Part shown: piece after piece, positions 57,677 through 64,000 of the stretch
How positions within the stretch are numbered: the first letter of the stretch is position 1
Layout: every line of letters starts with the position of its first letter
Assembly (NCBI GenBank): GCA_022071955.1
Contig: JAJVIM010000011.1
Location: forward strand, 1-64,000
Reading direction: 5' to 3'
DNA: 64,000 nucleotides
Origin: Anaerolineae bacterium
GTDB taxonomy: Bacteria; Chloroflexota; Anaerolineae; 4572-78; J111
Position numbers and translations under genes: made by a program
The notes under the pieces: model-generated
Told to the model about the DNA's origin: nothing
The model's input: only the letters and a program-made list of their open reading frames with translations
Database searches by the model: none

Positions 57677-58156
57677 TCAGCTCGCCAACAAAAATTGCTC
57701 CGGCGCTGGTAGCGCCGAAACCACACCGGAGATATCCAGCTCGCCGGCAGTTTGTGGCAGGCCACCATCGCCCGCAGTTTCGGGCAGTTCCATAAAGCCA
57801 AAGAGGGCGTGAGGGTGAGCTTCAGCGGCGGTTAATACCGCTTTCACAAAATGGACGGCAATGCGCCCCATTTGATATTCGGCTTGTTCCGAATGAGTGC
57901 GGCGTTTTCCGCCAAAAGAGGCCACTTTTGTTGGCCACCGGCATTCAAGCGGCGCAAAAGTAAAACGGTAACTTCGCCCCTGCCATACAAAACGGATGAG
58001 CCAGGCGGTTTGTCCATTCACCTGTCCCTTGGCGGTCATCTGTTGTGTTGCCCCAAAATCATCAAGCAGTTCTTCAATCTCGCCCTTGCTCTTGGCCGGA
58101 TGGACAGTGGTTGACCAGTAATTCGCTTCTTCTGCGTGGCGTGGTTTAGTGTTCAT
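57677..58156 (-). CDS. Phage-type unknown protein
   Basis: 159 residues. STTVHPAKSKGEIEELLDDFGA and WLIRFVWQGRSYRFTF are conserved-looking, in keeping with small phage proteins that bind DNA or nucleoproteins, but no name is safe. Starts with ATGA overlap. Confidence 0.5.
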   Translation of the reverse strand: MNTKPRHAEEANYWSTTVHPAKSKGEIEELLDDFGATQQMTAKGQVNGQTAWLIRFVWQGRSYRFTFAPLECRWPTKVASFGGKRRTHSEQAEYQMGRIAVHFVKAVLTAAEAHPHALFGFMELPETAGDGGLPQTAGELDISGVVSALPAPEQFLLAS

Positions 58157-59142
58157 CGTTCCCCTTTCACACGCGGAAACAGGTAGCCGTAATCAGCCCA
58201 ATCCGCGCGCAGGTCGCCGGTGCCCGGGTTGTATTCAATGGCCAGGTCATATTTGGCAATCAGGTCGGGGATGATCGCCGACCGGCGCAAAGTTTGCAGC
58301 CGGTACGTCAGATGTTTCAGCGGCCAGTTCATCAGCCCGGCCATTGTTTGCTGCATAACTCCCAGCGCCACCCCGGTGATCAAAAACACATCGGCAGCCT
58401 CGCTCCAGTCACTATCCTGGGCTGCGCCTTTGCCCTTGAAAAAATACAGCCCCTCCTTGAGCGCCTCGGAGCGCAGTACCCACCAGTTACCCCACTTGAC
58501 GCCGGTCAATTTGCCGGCCCGGATATAGCGGTTGACATCGGTGTGACCAACGCCGTGATACTGGGCCACTTCGCCAATGCTCCACCACTCATCCGGCCAG
58601 CGCTGCTTCTGCCGCTTGATCAACCGTCGCAGGTGTGCGTCGCCCAGCCGCGAGGTGTCGCGCACCGAACGAATGAAGTAAACCCAATTGAGCGGGTTCA
58701 CCGCCCAGCGCAGAAAGGTGGTTCGCCGGGTCAGCCGTATCTCCCGCTCGCTGTAGCGCCACACGGGCAAAATGTCCCGGTCTGCCAGTTTAATAGCCGA
58801 ATGGCCATCGATGCCCAGCGCGTGAGCCACCCGGGTGGCGCTCATAAAATCAAGATTGACGCTGGCCCCGGCAATCCGCAGGTGCCGGTAGCGCCGGATC
58901 TTGACCGCACCCACACTGCGCCCCAACGCGGCGGCAATTTCCGCATCGGAATAGTGGCCGGTGTAGTTAGCGATGAAGCACTCCTCGGCAGTGGACCAAC
59001 CGGCCGCCTGGCTGGCTGTTGCGGTGATGTCCGGCCGTACTGTTACGCGGGGCGACCGGGCCGCGACCAGCGCCGGATCAAGCCCGCTTTCTAGTTCGCC
59101 CTCGGCCACGGCCTGATCCAGCAATTCATCCAGGTCTAACAT
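58153..59142 (-). CDS. DNA-binding protein with several HTH units
   Basis: 329 residues. A Myb/SANT-like motif (WSTAEECFIANYTGHYSDAEIAAALGRSVGAVKIRRYRH) spans ~48-88, and an HTH (WWSIGEVAQYHGVGHTDVNRYIRAG) near 195-220. The middle is basic. Likely a regulator or replication accessory. Coupled to ParB in the operon. Confidence 0.6.
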   Translation of the reverse strand: MLDLDELLDQAVAEGELESGLDPALVAARSPRVTVRPDITATASQAAGWSTAEECFIANYTGHYSDAEIAAALGRSVGAVKIRRYRHLRIAGASVNLDFMSATRVAHALGIDGHSAIKLADRDILPVWRYSEREIRLTRRTTFLRWAVNPLNWVYFIRSVRDTSRLGDAHLRRLIKRQKQRWPDEWWSIGEVAQYHGVGHTDVNRYIRAGKLTGVKWGNWWVLRSEALKEGLYFFKGKGAAQDSDWSEAADVFLITGVALGVMQQTMAGLMNWPLKHLTYRLQTLRRSAIIPDLIAKYDLAIEYNPGTGDLRADWADYGYLFPRVKGER

Positions 59143-60098
59143 TGGGCCGCCCTGATCAGCTTTTCAACGAACTCGATCACGCCCGGGCAGGTCAGGCATT
59201 CGGCGGTCAGCCCCTGGGCGCCGCATTTGCCGCACAACTCTTCGGCCAGGTTATTGATCTGCTCCCGGCAGTCATCACACAAACAAACGCCAGGGGCGAG
59301 CACCGGTGGCGAAGTGGGCGGCATCGGGCGCTCGATACGCACCGCCGGCAACACGACGGTGGGCGTTACCTGGTTCTGCCTGGCCAGTTCCATCAATTCG
59401 ACCACCCGCCGGCAGCCGGCCACGATGGCCTTGATGGAGCTGTTGCGTTCGGCAAAGCGCCGGGCCAGCTTCAGCCGCGCCGCCCGATCCGGCACTGCCA
59501 GCAGCGCCTCGGCCACCTGCAAATCTTTGGACAGTTTTTTGGTGGCAATCAGTTCGCGGATTTCCTCGTCCAGATCCAACAGGCGCAGCCGGGCCCGCAC
59601 GTGAACATCTGACCGGCCCACAGCCTGAGCCACCTGCCAGTTGCTCCAGCCGTATCGTTCTTTCAGGTTCTGAAAATCCTGCGCTTCTTCAATGGGGTTG
59701 AGGTTGGCCCGCTGGTGGTTGTCGATGATAGCGGCCACGTGCAGGTCGGCTTCATCACCGCTGGCCAGCCGGACGGTGATCTGAGTGTCGGCCAATTCCG
59801 GCTGGTTAACAATGAGTTGCGGATCATCAGCCTCGGCCACCCACATCACCGCCTCGTTCAGATCCGGGAACACCCCTTCCCTGGCGGCGGCCAGAGCGCA
59901 ACTGGCCCGCCAGCGCCGCTCGCCGGCCAGCAGCACATAGCCACGCCCGTTCTTGGCCACCAGCGGCGGGTTGATGATGCCACTCTGATGAATGGATTCG
60001 GCCAGTTCCAACAGGGCTGCCGGGTCAAAATCACGCCGGCTCTGATAGGGGCCGGGTCTTAAGTCGGTTAATTTGACGCTGATCTCTGTCGTTTGCAT
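59136..60098 (-). CDS. parB: ParB/Spo0J-type protein with zinc-ribbon tail
   Basis: 320 residues. The N-terminal nuclease/CTPase-like part has PYQSRRDFDPAALLELAESI and LLAGERRWRA; a HTH (QVAQAVGRSDVHVRARLRLL) follows. The C-terminus adds Cys pairs (CLCDDC, CGKCG, CLTC) making a zinc ribbon, not typical of ParB. No ParA is adjacent: the only ParA is at 7.2 kb. Starts behind GGAGTGACCGAAA. Confidence 0.82.
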   Translation of the reverse strand: MQTTEISVKLTDLRPGPYQSRRDFDPAALLELAESIHQSGIINPPLVAKNGRGYVLLAGERRWRASCALAAAREGVFPDLNEAVMWVAEADDPQLIVNQPELADTQITVRLASGDEADLHVAAIIDNHQRANLNPIEEAQDFQNLKERYGWSNWQVAQAVGRSDVHVRARLRLLDLDEEIRELIATKKLSKDLQVAEALLAVPDRAARLKLARRFAERNSSIKAIVAGCRRVVELMELARQNQVTPTVVLPAVRIERPMPPTSPPVLAPGVCLCDDCREQINNLAEELCGKCGAQGLTAECLTCPGVIEFVEKLIRAAQC

Positions 60099-60297
60099 TT
60101 TCGGTCACTCCTTCTGCCGGCCAGCGATTTTCCAGAATCGCCAGCACCACTTGGTCCAGTTCGGTCAACAATCGCCCGTTGGTGTCGCGCAGGTGAGGAT
60201 ATCCCCGCTGGAGTTGTTCATCCAGCACCTGCACCAGTTCCAGAGCTACCCCAAATTTACCAGTGGTCAGGTCGATGGTAGACGTATTCCGGGTCAT
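60031..60297 (-). CDS. Small unknown protein overlapping parB
   Basis: 88 residues that overlap both neighbours by tens of bases. Helical with a polar tail. GGGAGAG upstream. Unknown. Confidence 0.45.
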   Translation of the reverse strand: MTRNTSTIDLTTGKFGVALELVQVLDEQLQRGYPHLRDTNGRLLTELDQVVLAILENRWPAEGVTENANDRDQRQINRLKTRPLSEPA

Positions 60298-61525
60298 TTC
60301 TCATCACTCTCCCTTTGGCGGTTTTAAGGTCATCGTATTTAATAGTTTCCGGCGGTGTTGGTTCGACCGGCAGTGGTGTCATGGTCCCGGCAATATCACC
60401 GGCCACTTTCGCCCGGTCAGTCAGGGGATGGTAACGAATTTCCTGCTCGTAAATGCCGGTCAATTTGCCAATATCAATCCCCGGCGCGTGTGAGTTGCTA
60501 TCAGTCGGTTTAACTTCTACTGGCGGCTGCCAACTGACCACGTGCTGAAACTGCGTCAGTTTTACCTGCCCGTAGCTCAACACCTGCTGGTAGTCACCCT
60601 GGGCCGGGTGCAGACAGGTCACGGTTTTGGTCTCCAGATACCGCTCGCCGCCTTCATCATCGGCGCTGGCCACCAACGCATAGGTGAGCTCGTATATCTG
60701 ATAGGGTTGATCCCAGCGAGCCTGCAACGCCTCAACCCTGGCCGCGTTGGCCGCCTCAATGCGCTGTACCTCGGCCCAGTAAGCGGCAAACGCAGCCTGA
60801 TAGTCGGCTAAACTCTGCCGGTATTGTTCACGCTCGGTCTTTCGCTGTTGCTCAAGAACCGCCCTTTCGGCATTTTCCTGGGCCAGCCTGTCGTGCCCGG
60901 CCTGCCACTTTGTAAACAGATCGTCCAGGTCGGCGTGCCACTCCGGCCCGTAGTAAGCCTTGAGCCGCTCCAGGGCAGTCCGGGCTTCGTCTTCGGTATT
61001 AAGCCGTGGATAACACCAGTGGGCGGCCAGATCGTTGCGCAATTGCTTCATTTTCTCGGCCAGCGCCCTGGCCGCTTCCCGTTCCCGGTCAGCCTGCCGC
61101 TGCAACCAGCCGTCGCGCTGCTGTTTCAACAGCGCCGCCACCCCGGTGGGATCATTTGCCGCCGCCTCAAGGGTGCGGGCGTGGGGTTTGTGGCTGGTGT
61201 CGTTGGGTGCGTGGCTGGCAAACACCACCTGCACCGGCGGCTCGTCGCGGTTGCCGCGACCAATGCGTGCTACCACATAAAACGGCAGCAACTCTTCCAC
61301 CCGGACTTCCCGCCAGCCCTCTACCACCGAGTCGTTGTATTTGTTCCACACCGACTCAAACTCGCCGGCGGTGACGTCGTTGGTAATCAACGCGATCACC
61401 TCATCCACCGCAGCCTGTAAAGCAGCCCGTTCCGCCTCAAGCCGCTCCTGCCTGGCCCGGGCCTGGGCCGCGGCCTGCTGTTCGGATTCATTGACTAACG
61501 CCAGTACATCGATCATTTGTTTCAT
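60257..61525 (-). CDS. Long coiled-coil protein
   Basis: 422 residues from ATG 61525 behind GGGAG. Two coiled-coil runs (about 10-45 and 130-280) enclose a globular stretch. The end is beta-rich. No catalytic motifs; may be a recombination or DNA-end-binding helper. Confidence 0.5.
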   Translation of the reverse strand: MKQMIDVLALVNESEQQAAAQARARQERLEAERAALQAAVDEVIALITNDVTAGEFESVWNKYNDSVVEGWREVRVEELLPFYVVARIGRGNRDEPPVQVVFASHAPNDTSHKPHARTLEAAANDPTGVAALLKQQRDGWLQRQADREREAARALAEKMKQLRNDLAAHWCYPRLNTEDEARTALERLKAYYGPEWHADLDDLFTKWQAGHDRLAQENAERAVLEQQRKTEREQYRQSLADYQAAFAAYWAEVQRIEAANAARVEALQARWDQPYQIYELTYALVASADDEGGERYLETKTVTCLHPAQGDYQQVLSYGQVKLTQFQHVVSWQPPVEVKPTDSNSHAPGIDIGKLTGIYEQEIRYHPLTDRAKVAGDIAGTMTPLPVEPTPPETIKYDDLKTAKGRVMRNDPEYVYHRPDHW

Positions 61526-61552
61526 AGTTATTGTCAACTCCCTTCGAGTATG

Positions 61553-61858
61553 CTATAGTGAAGGGGACGGGCACTCTGTACCGTTACCCTTTTCAGGCGG
61601 TTGATTGTTATCGGCAATCAACCGCCCTTCTATTTGTTTTAGCTCCCGCAGCCGGGCGCGATACTCCCGGCTGGTTTTCTGGATGATCAGCGCCGCCGAT
61701 TCGATTTGCAGCGCCAGGTACAATACTTTTGGATCGTCGCTCACCTCCTTGATCCCTTCCCGGCGTCGCTCACCATTGATGCACAAATTGATGTCGCCGC
61801 ACAGGGCAATGATCCGGTCAAGATATTCCCAGTCCTGGTCATTTTGAAAGTGGGCCAT
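61553..61858 (-). CDS. Small unknown protein
   Basis: 101 residues starting at MAHFQNDQ; helical. Overlaps the membrane-protein gene by 20 bp. Unknown. Confidence 0.45.
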   Translation of the reverse strand: MAHFQNDQDWEYLDRIIALCGDINLCINGERRREGIKEVSDDPKVLYLALQIESAALIIQKTSREYRARLRELKQIEGRLIADNNQPPEKGNGTECPSPSL

Positions 61859-62327
61859 CGCCGGCTCCCCGCTCACGCAACCGTTTGGCCTCCTGGCTGT
61901 CGCAGATGGCGTGGTATCCCACCTTGACCGCGCCGCACACGCCCAGCGCCGTAAACAACGCACCCCAGGTCAATACGTCCTGCCCGGCCCACAACACCGG
62001 CAACAAACCCACCACAAACCCCGCAAAATATTGCAGCGTCCAGCGGTGGTTCTCCCGCCGCACCCACAGATCGGCCAGGATGAGCTGGTCAACACCCACC
62101 AGCCGGGCGGCGGCGCTGGCCAGGAGCAGCATCAGCCAGGTATAAAAATCCCAGCCGGTCCACCACACCATTGCCAGGCTGGTGCCAAACAGCGTGGCGA
62201 ATCCTTCCCAGAATCGCTGGGTCTCCGTCCAGCTTGCCGGCGTGCGTTTGGCCTCCTGCCAGATGATCAGCCCCAGCAGCGTCCAATAGAAAAAATTGGG
62301 GGGATTGAAAAACAATTTCGGGTCCAC
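61839..62327 (-). CDS. Multi-pass membrane protein
   Basis: 162 residues with a GTG start behind GGAGG. Four hydrophobic segments (about 12-24, 44-62, 65-80, 105-135). Not a typical holin, but its place in an early operon suggests an exclusion or anchoring role. Confidence 0.5.
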   Translation of the reverse strand: MDPKLFFNPPNFFYWTLLGLIIWQEAKRTPASWTETQRFWEGFATLFGTSLAMVWWTGWDFYTWLMLLLASAAARLVGVDQLILADLWVRRENHRWTLQYFAGFVVGLLPVLWAGQDVLTWGALFTALGVCGAVKVGYHAICDSQEAKRLRERGAGDGPLSK

Positions 62328-62434
62328 GTGTCACAGCCTCCGTTTTTTGTGATATGCTGGTTTAAACTTGGAGTAGTACGCCCTTTAACAACTGAATTGC
62401 GACAACAGGATTAATATCTTTACCATTCAGCAGG

Positions 62435-63148
62435 TTAAGACAGCCACTCCAGCAGCCGGTCACGCAGATCAAGTGCGGTGTGAATCTGGTACGCCCCACT
62501 CTGAGCCAGGTGTACGATCTGGCTATCGCCCAGCTCGAGACCGGTATGGCGCTCAACGATCAACCGGTAAAGCGAGGTTTGCAGGCTGTATTTGTTGAAC
62601 TCGCTGGCGCTCAGATCATCAAATGGCGGTAATAGTTGCTGGAACGGGTTTTCGAGAAAAAACTTGCCGGTCTTCCAATCCCAGATATTGGTTTCCTGGT
62701 GCAGCACGCTGGTCAGCAGCGTGTCCAGGGTCCCGGCCACACCCAGCGCCGGATCGCCGACCACCCATTCAACCTGTTCAACCCGCGGCTGGAGCATCCC
62801 CTGCATCCGGCTCCACAACACATCGAAGCCGTCCATTTCCGGCAGCCGCTCGTTGAGCGCCTGGATAGGGTTGTGACCGTTGAATGCCTGCCCGCGCAGC
62901 ACCCGCTCAACATATTGGTGGACCCGTTTCCCGCGTTCGCGCCCGGCCTCGCCTTTGGCCTCCCATTCGGCCAGGATATCCCCCACAGTTTGGCCCGTTT
63001 CCCGGGCCTTTTTTTCGGCCACTCCCTGCCGGTCAAAAACCGGCTCCAACCGCTTGGTAATTTTGGTTACCGAGGTCAGTTCGCGTCCCTGGTAAAAATA
63101 GCGGTGTTCCTGGGCGTCAAATTCAATCTGATCAAAGCTGAAGCTCAC
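62435..63148 (-). CDS. RecB/Cas4-like PD-(D/E)XK nuclease
   Basis: 237 residues with GTG start overlapping the next stop (GTGA). The layout is GKRVHQYVERVL near 73-84, VVGDPALGVAGTLDTLL with the metal-binding D near 140, IWDWKTGK (D-x-K), and KYSLQTSLYRLIVE. This is the standard RecB-family nuclease pattern used in phage recombination. 62328-62434 between it and the membrane gene holds nothing clear. Confidence 0.75.
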   Translation of the reverse strand: MSFSFDQIEFDAQEHRYFYQGRELTSVTKITKRLEPVFDRQGVAEKKARETGQTVGDILAEWEAKGEAGRERGKRVHQYVERVLRGQAFNGHNPIQALNERLPEMDGFDVLWSRMQGMLQPRVEQVEWVVGDPALGVAGTLDTLLTSVLHQETNIWDWKTGKFFLENPFQQLLPPFDDLSASEFNKYSLQTSLYRLIVERHTGLELGDSQIVHLAQSGAYQIHTALDLRDRLLEWLS

Positions 63149-63441
63149 GCTGCACCCCCTACCGCCTGATCGACCAGCGCCGCGAATCGTTCCCGTTCCT
63201 GCTGCAATTCGTCCACCGGGTTGACTGCCACCCGGATGTGATGGCGCGGCACGTCCGGGTCAGTCACCACGTCCAGCCCGTCCAGCGACGTGACCTCTGG
63301 CCGGTCCAGCGGGTGAAAGCGCAGCTCGGCCGGCTTCAGCCCCCTGGTGTGTGGCGCGCTCGCAAATTCGAGCACGGCCATTCGCGCGGCCACCGTCAGC
63401 GGCCGCCGTTTCCGGTTGTCAAACAACACTGCGTACATCAT
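63145..63441 (-). CDS. Small unknown protein
   Basis: 98 residues, start behind AAAGGGG. N-terminal FDNRKRRPLTVAAR is basic. Coupled to the nuclease gene. Unknown. Confidence 0.45.
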   Translation of the reverse strand: MMYAVLFDNRKRRPLTVAARMAVLEFASAPHTRGLKPAELRFHPLDRPEVTSLDGLDVVTDPDVPRHHIRVAVNPVDELQQERERFAALVDQAVGGAA

Positions 63442-63519
63442 CGTTACCCCTTTCTTTGGTTATGCACGGGCCTGGTGGCCCGCCGTTTGAATAACTCCGT
63501 GTGTGAGGCGTTTTTGTTT

Positions 63520-63843
63520 TTACTTCTCATAATAAACATTAGGCGAAGTAAAATCCGATTCTACTAAATCGTCCTGCGGCGCTCGAGGCCGAGGGCGAGA
63601 GCCGCTGCCACGACGGCCCTCGCCACAGAGAGGGGGAAAAGAGGGTGCCGGGGCGGGTGCTTCCCCGGCCTCCAACTCCGCAAGAATAATTTCAATGGCC
63701 ATACAAACCATCAGCCGGGCCGTCTTTGTTTCCGGATCGGTGGCAGTTGCCGCCTCGGTTTTTGCTTCGTGGTACAGTCGCCGCCAATCATCAGCCGTCG
63801 GCTCAACGTATTCAATCTGGCATTGAATCGGCGCGCCACTCAT
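63520..63843 (-). CDS. Small protein with repeat-derived insert
   Basis: 107 residues. Residues ~70-85 (PSFPPLCGEGRRGSGS) come from a well-known short genomic repeat rather than the gene family, so the C-terminal part has been extended. The N-terminal ~65 residues are helical. Overlaps the next gene by ATGA. Confidence 0.5.
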   Translation of the reverse strand: MSGAPIQCQIEYVEPTADDWRRLYHEAKTEAATATDPETKTARLMVCMAIEIILAELEAGEAPAPAPSFPPLCGEGRRGSGSRPRPRAPQDDLVESDFTSPNVYYEK

Positions 63844-64000
63844 TGCCGGCTCGCTTTCGCCCGTTCCAGGGCAATGGCCAAATCGACTACCAGGTTATCG
63901 TCCGGGATAAGCCCATATTGCCGGAGCATCGCCGCTTCGGCGGCCGGGATCAACGTGTCGAGCGCGCCCTGAAGCTGAGCGATCAATTCATCCTGCTCGG
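63840..64000 (-). CDS. Partial paralog of the 62-residue partition-operon protein
   Basis: The last 52 residues are visible; the start is beyond the window. LQGALDTLIPAAEAAM and DLAIALERAKASRQ align with the product of 8265-8453. Coupled to the 63520 gene by ATGA. The presence of family members at both sides supports one continuous element. Confidence 0.5.
   Translation of the reverse strand, partial: EQDELIAQLQGALDTLIPAAEAAMLRQYGLIPDDNLVVDLAIALERAKASRQ

Noticed and set aside
61839..62327. Second holin
   Set aside because: Four membrane segments and 162 residues in an early operon do not fit a lysis cassette; left as membrane protein.

Overview
The window is about 58% GC by eye and looks like a metagenome-style contig from a Chloroflexota bacterium, perhaps Anaerolineae-like. 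Hints are exported proteins with Pro/Thr-rich linkers, a very long multi-PAS hybrid kinase, and a DUF6194 protein; none of these is proof of taxonomy. Most of the window is one large temperate-phage-like or phage-plasmid-like element. It carries partition genes, two phage-type repressor switches, a replication module and an almost complete set of virion genes.

Layout, left to right. (1) 1-5.4 kb, minus strand: a defence-like edge with a type IIG restriction-modification enzyme and an overlapping DUF4365/unknown gene pair. (2) 5.4-8.5 kb, minus: a DUF3761 exported protein, a small STAS-like protein, then a ParA / ribbon-helix-helix partition operon flanked by 11-bp iterons on one side and AT-rich inverted half-sites on the other. 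(3) 8.6-9.4 kb: a divergent repressor switch with two palindromic operators. (4) 9.4-16.6 kb, plus: exported proteins, a DUF3102-zinc-ribbon-adenine methyltransferase fusion, a putative nuclease, an FtsK/HerA-like ATPase, membrane/coiled-coil proteins and an AP2-domain protein. (5) 16.9-21.3 kb, plus: a 1,462-residue multi-PAS hybrid histidine kinase. (6) 21.5-48.1 kb, minus: the virion cluster. Read in the direction of transcription it runs portal, MuF-like protein, protease-scaffold-capsid fusion, holin, head-tail connectors, tail tube, frameshifted tail chaperone, a His-rich repeat fibre, tape measure, Dit and tail tip. It is interrupted at 26.6-31.0 kb by a cargo island holding a ClpP-fold protease, a second repressor switch and a TnpB gene with its omega-RNA end. 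(7) 48.2-51 kb: a scar with a tRNA-like fragment, a DUF6194 gene, an IS110 insertion and a truncated integrase-like fragment. The large terminase and integrase expected near here are not seen. (8) 51-64 kb, minus: a Mom-like acetyltransferase, a DUF5131 protein, a helicase loader, a DnaD-like initiator, a HerA-like ATPase, ParB, DNA-binding proteins and a RecB/Cas4-like nuclease.

How the parts fit: the replication and partition genes (ParA left, ParB right) suggest that the element can persist as a plasmid-like prophage. The two repressor switches each drive an ~85% identical basic protein. Three near-identical promoter-plus-terminator leaders divide the virion genes into separately started modules, which suggests control by antitermination or attenuation. 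A different pair of related leader RNAs precedes the restriction enzyme and the histidine kinase.

The most interesting points are: the repeated promoter-terminator leaders; the 94-bp inverted omega-RNA ends around the TnpB island; the paired leader RNAs; the protease-scaffold-capsid single ORF with an internal start; the HxH repeat fibre; and the duplicated switch with different repressors and operators. All functional calls come from reading the sequence; no database search was run.
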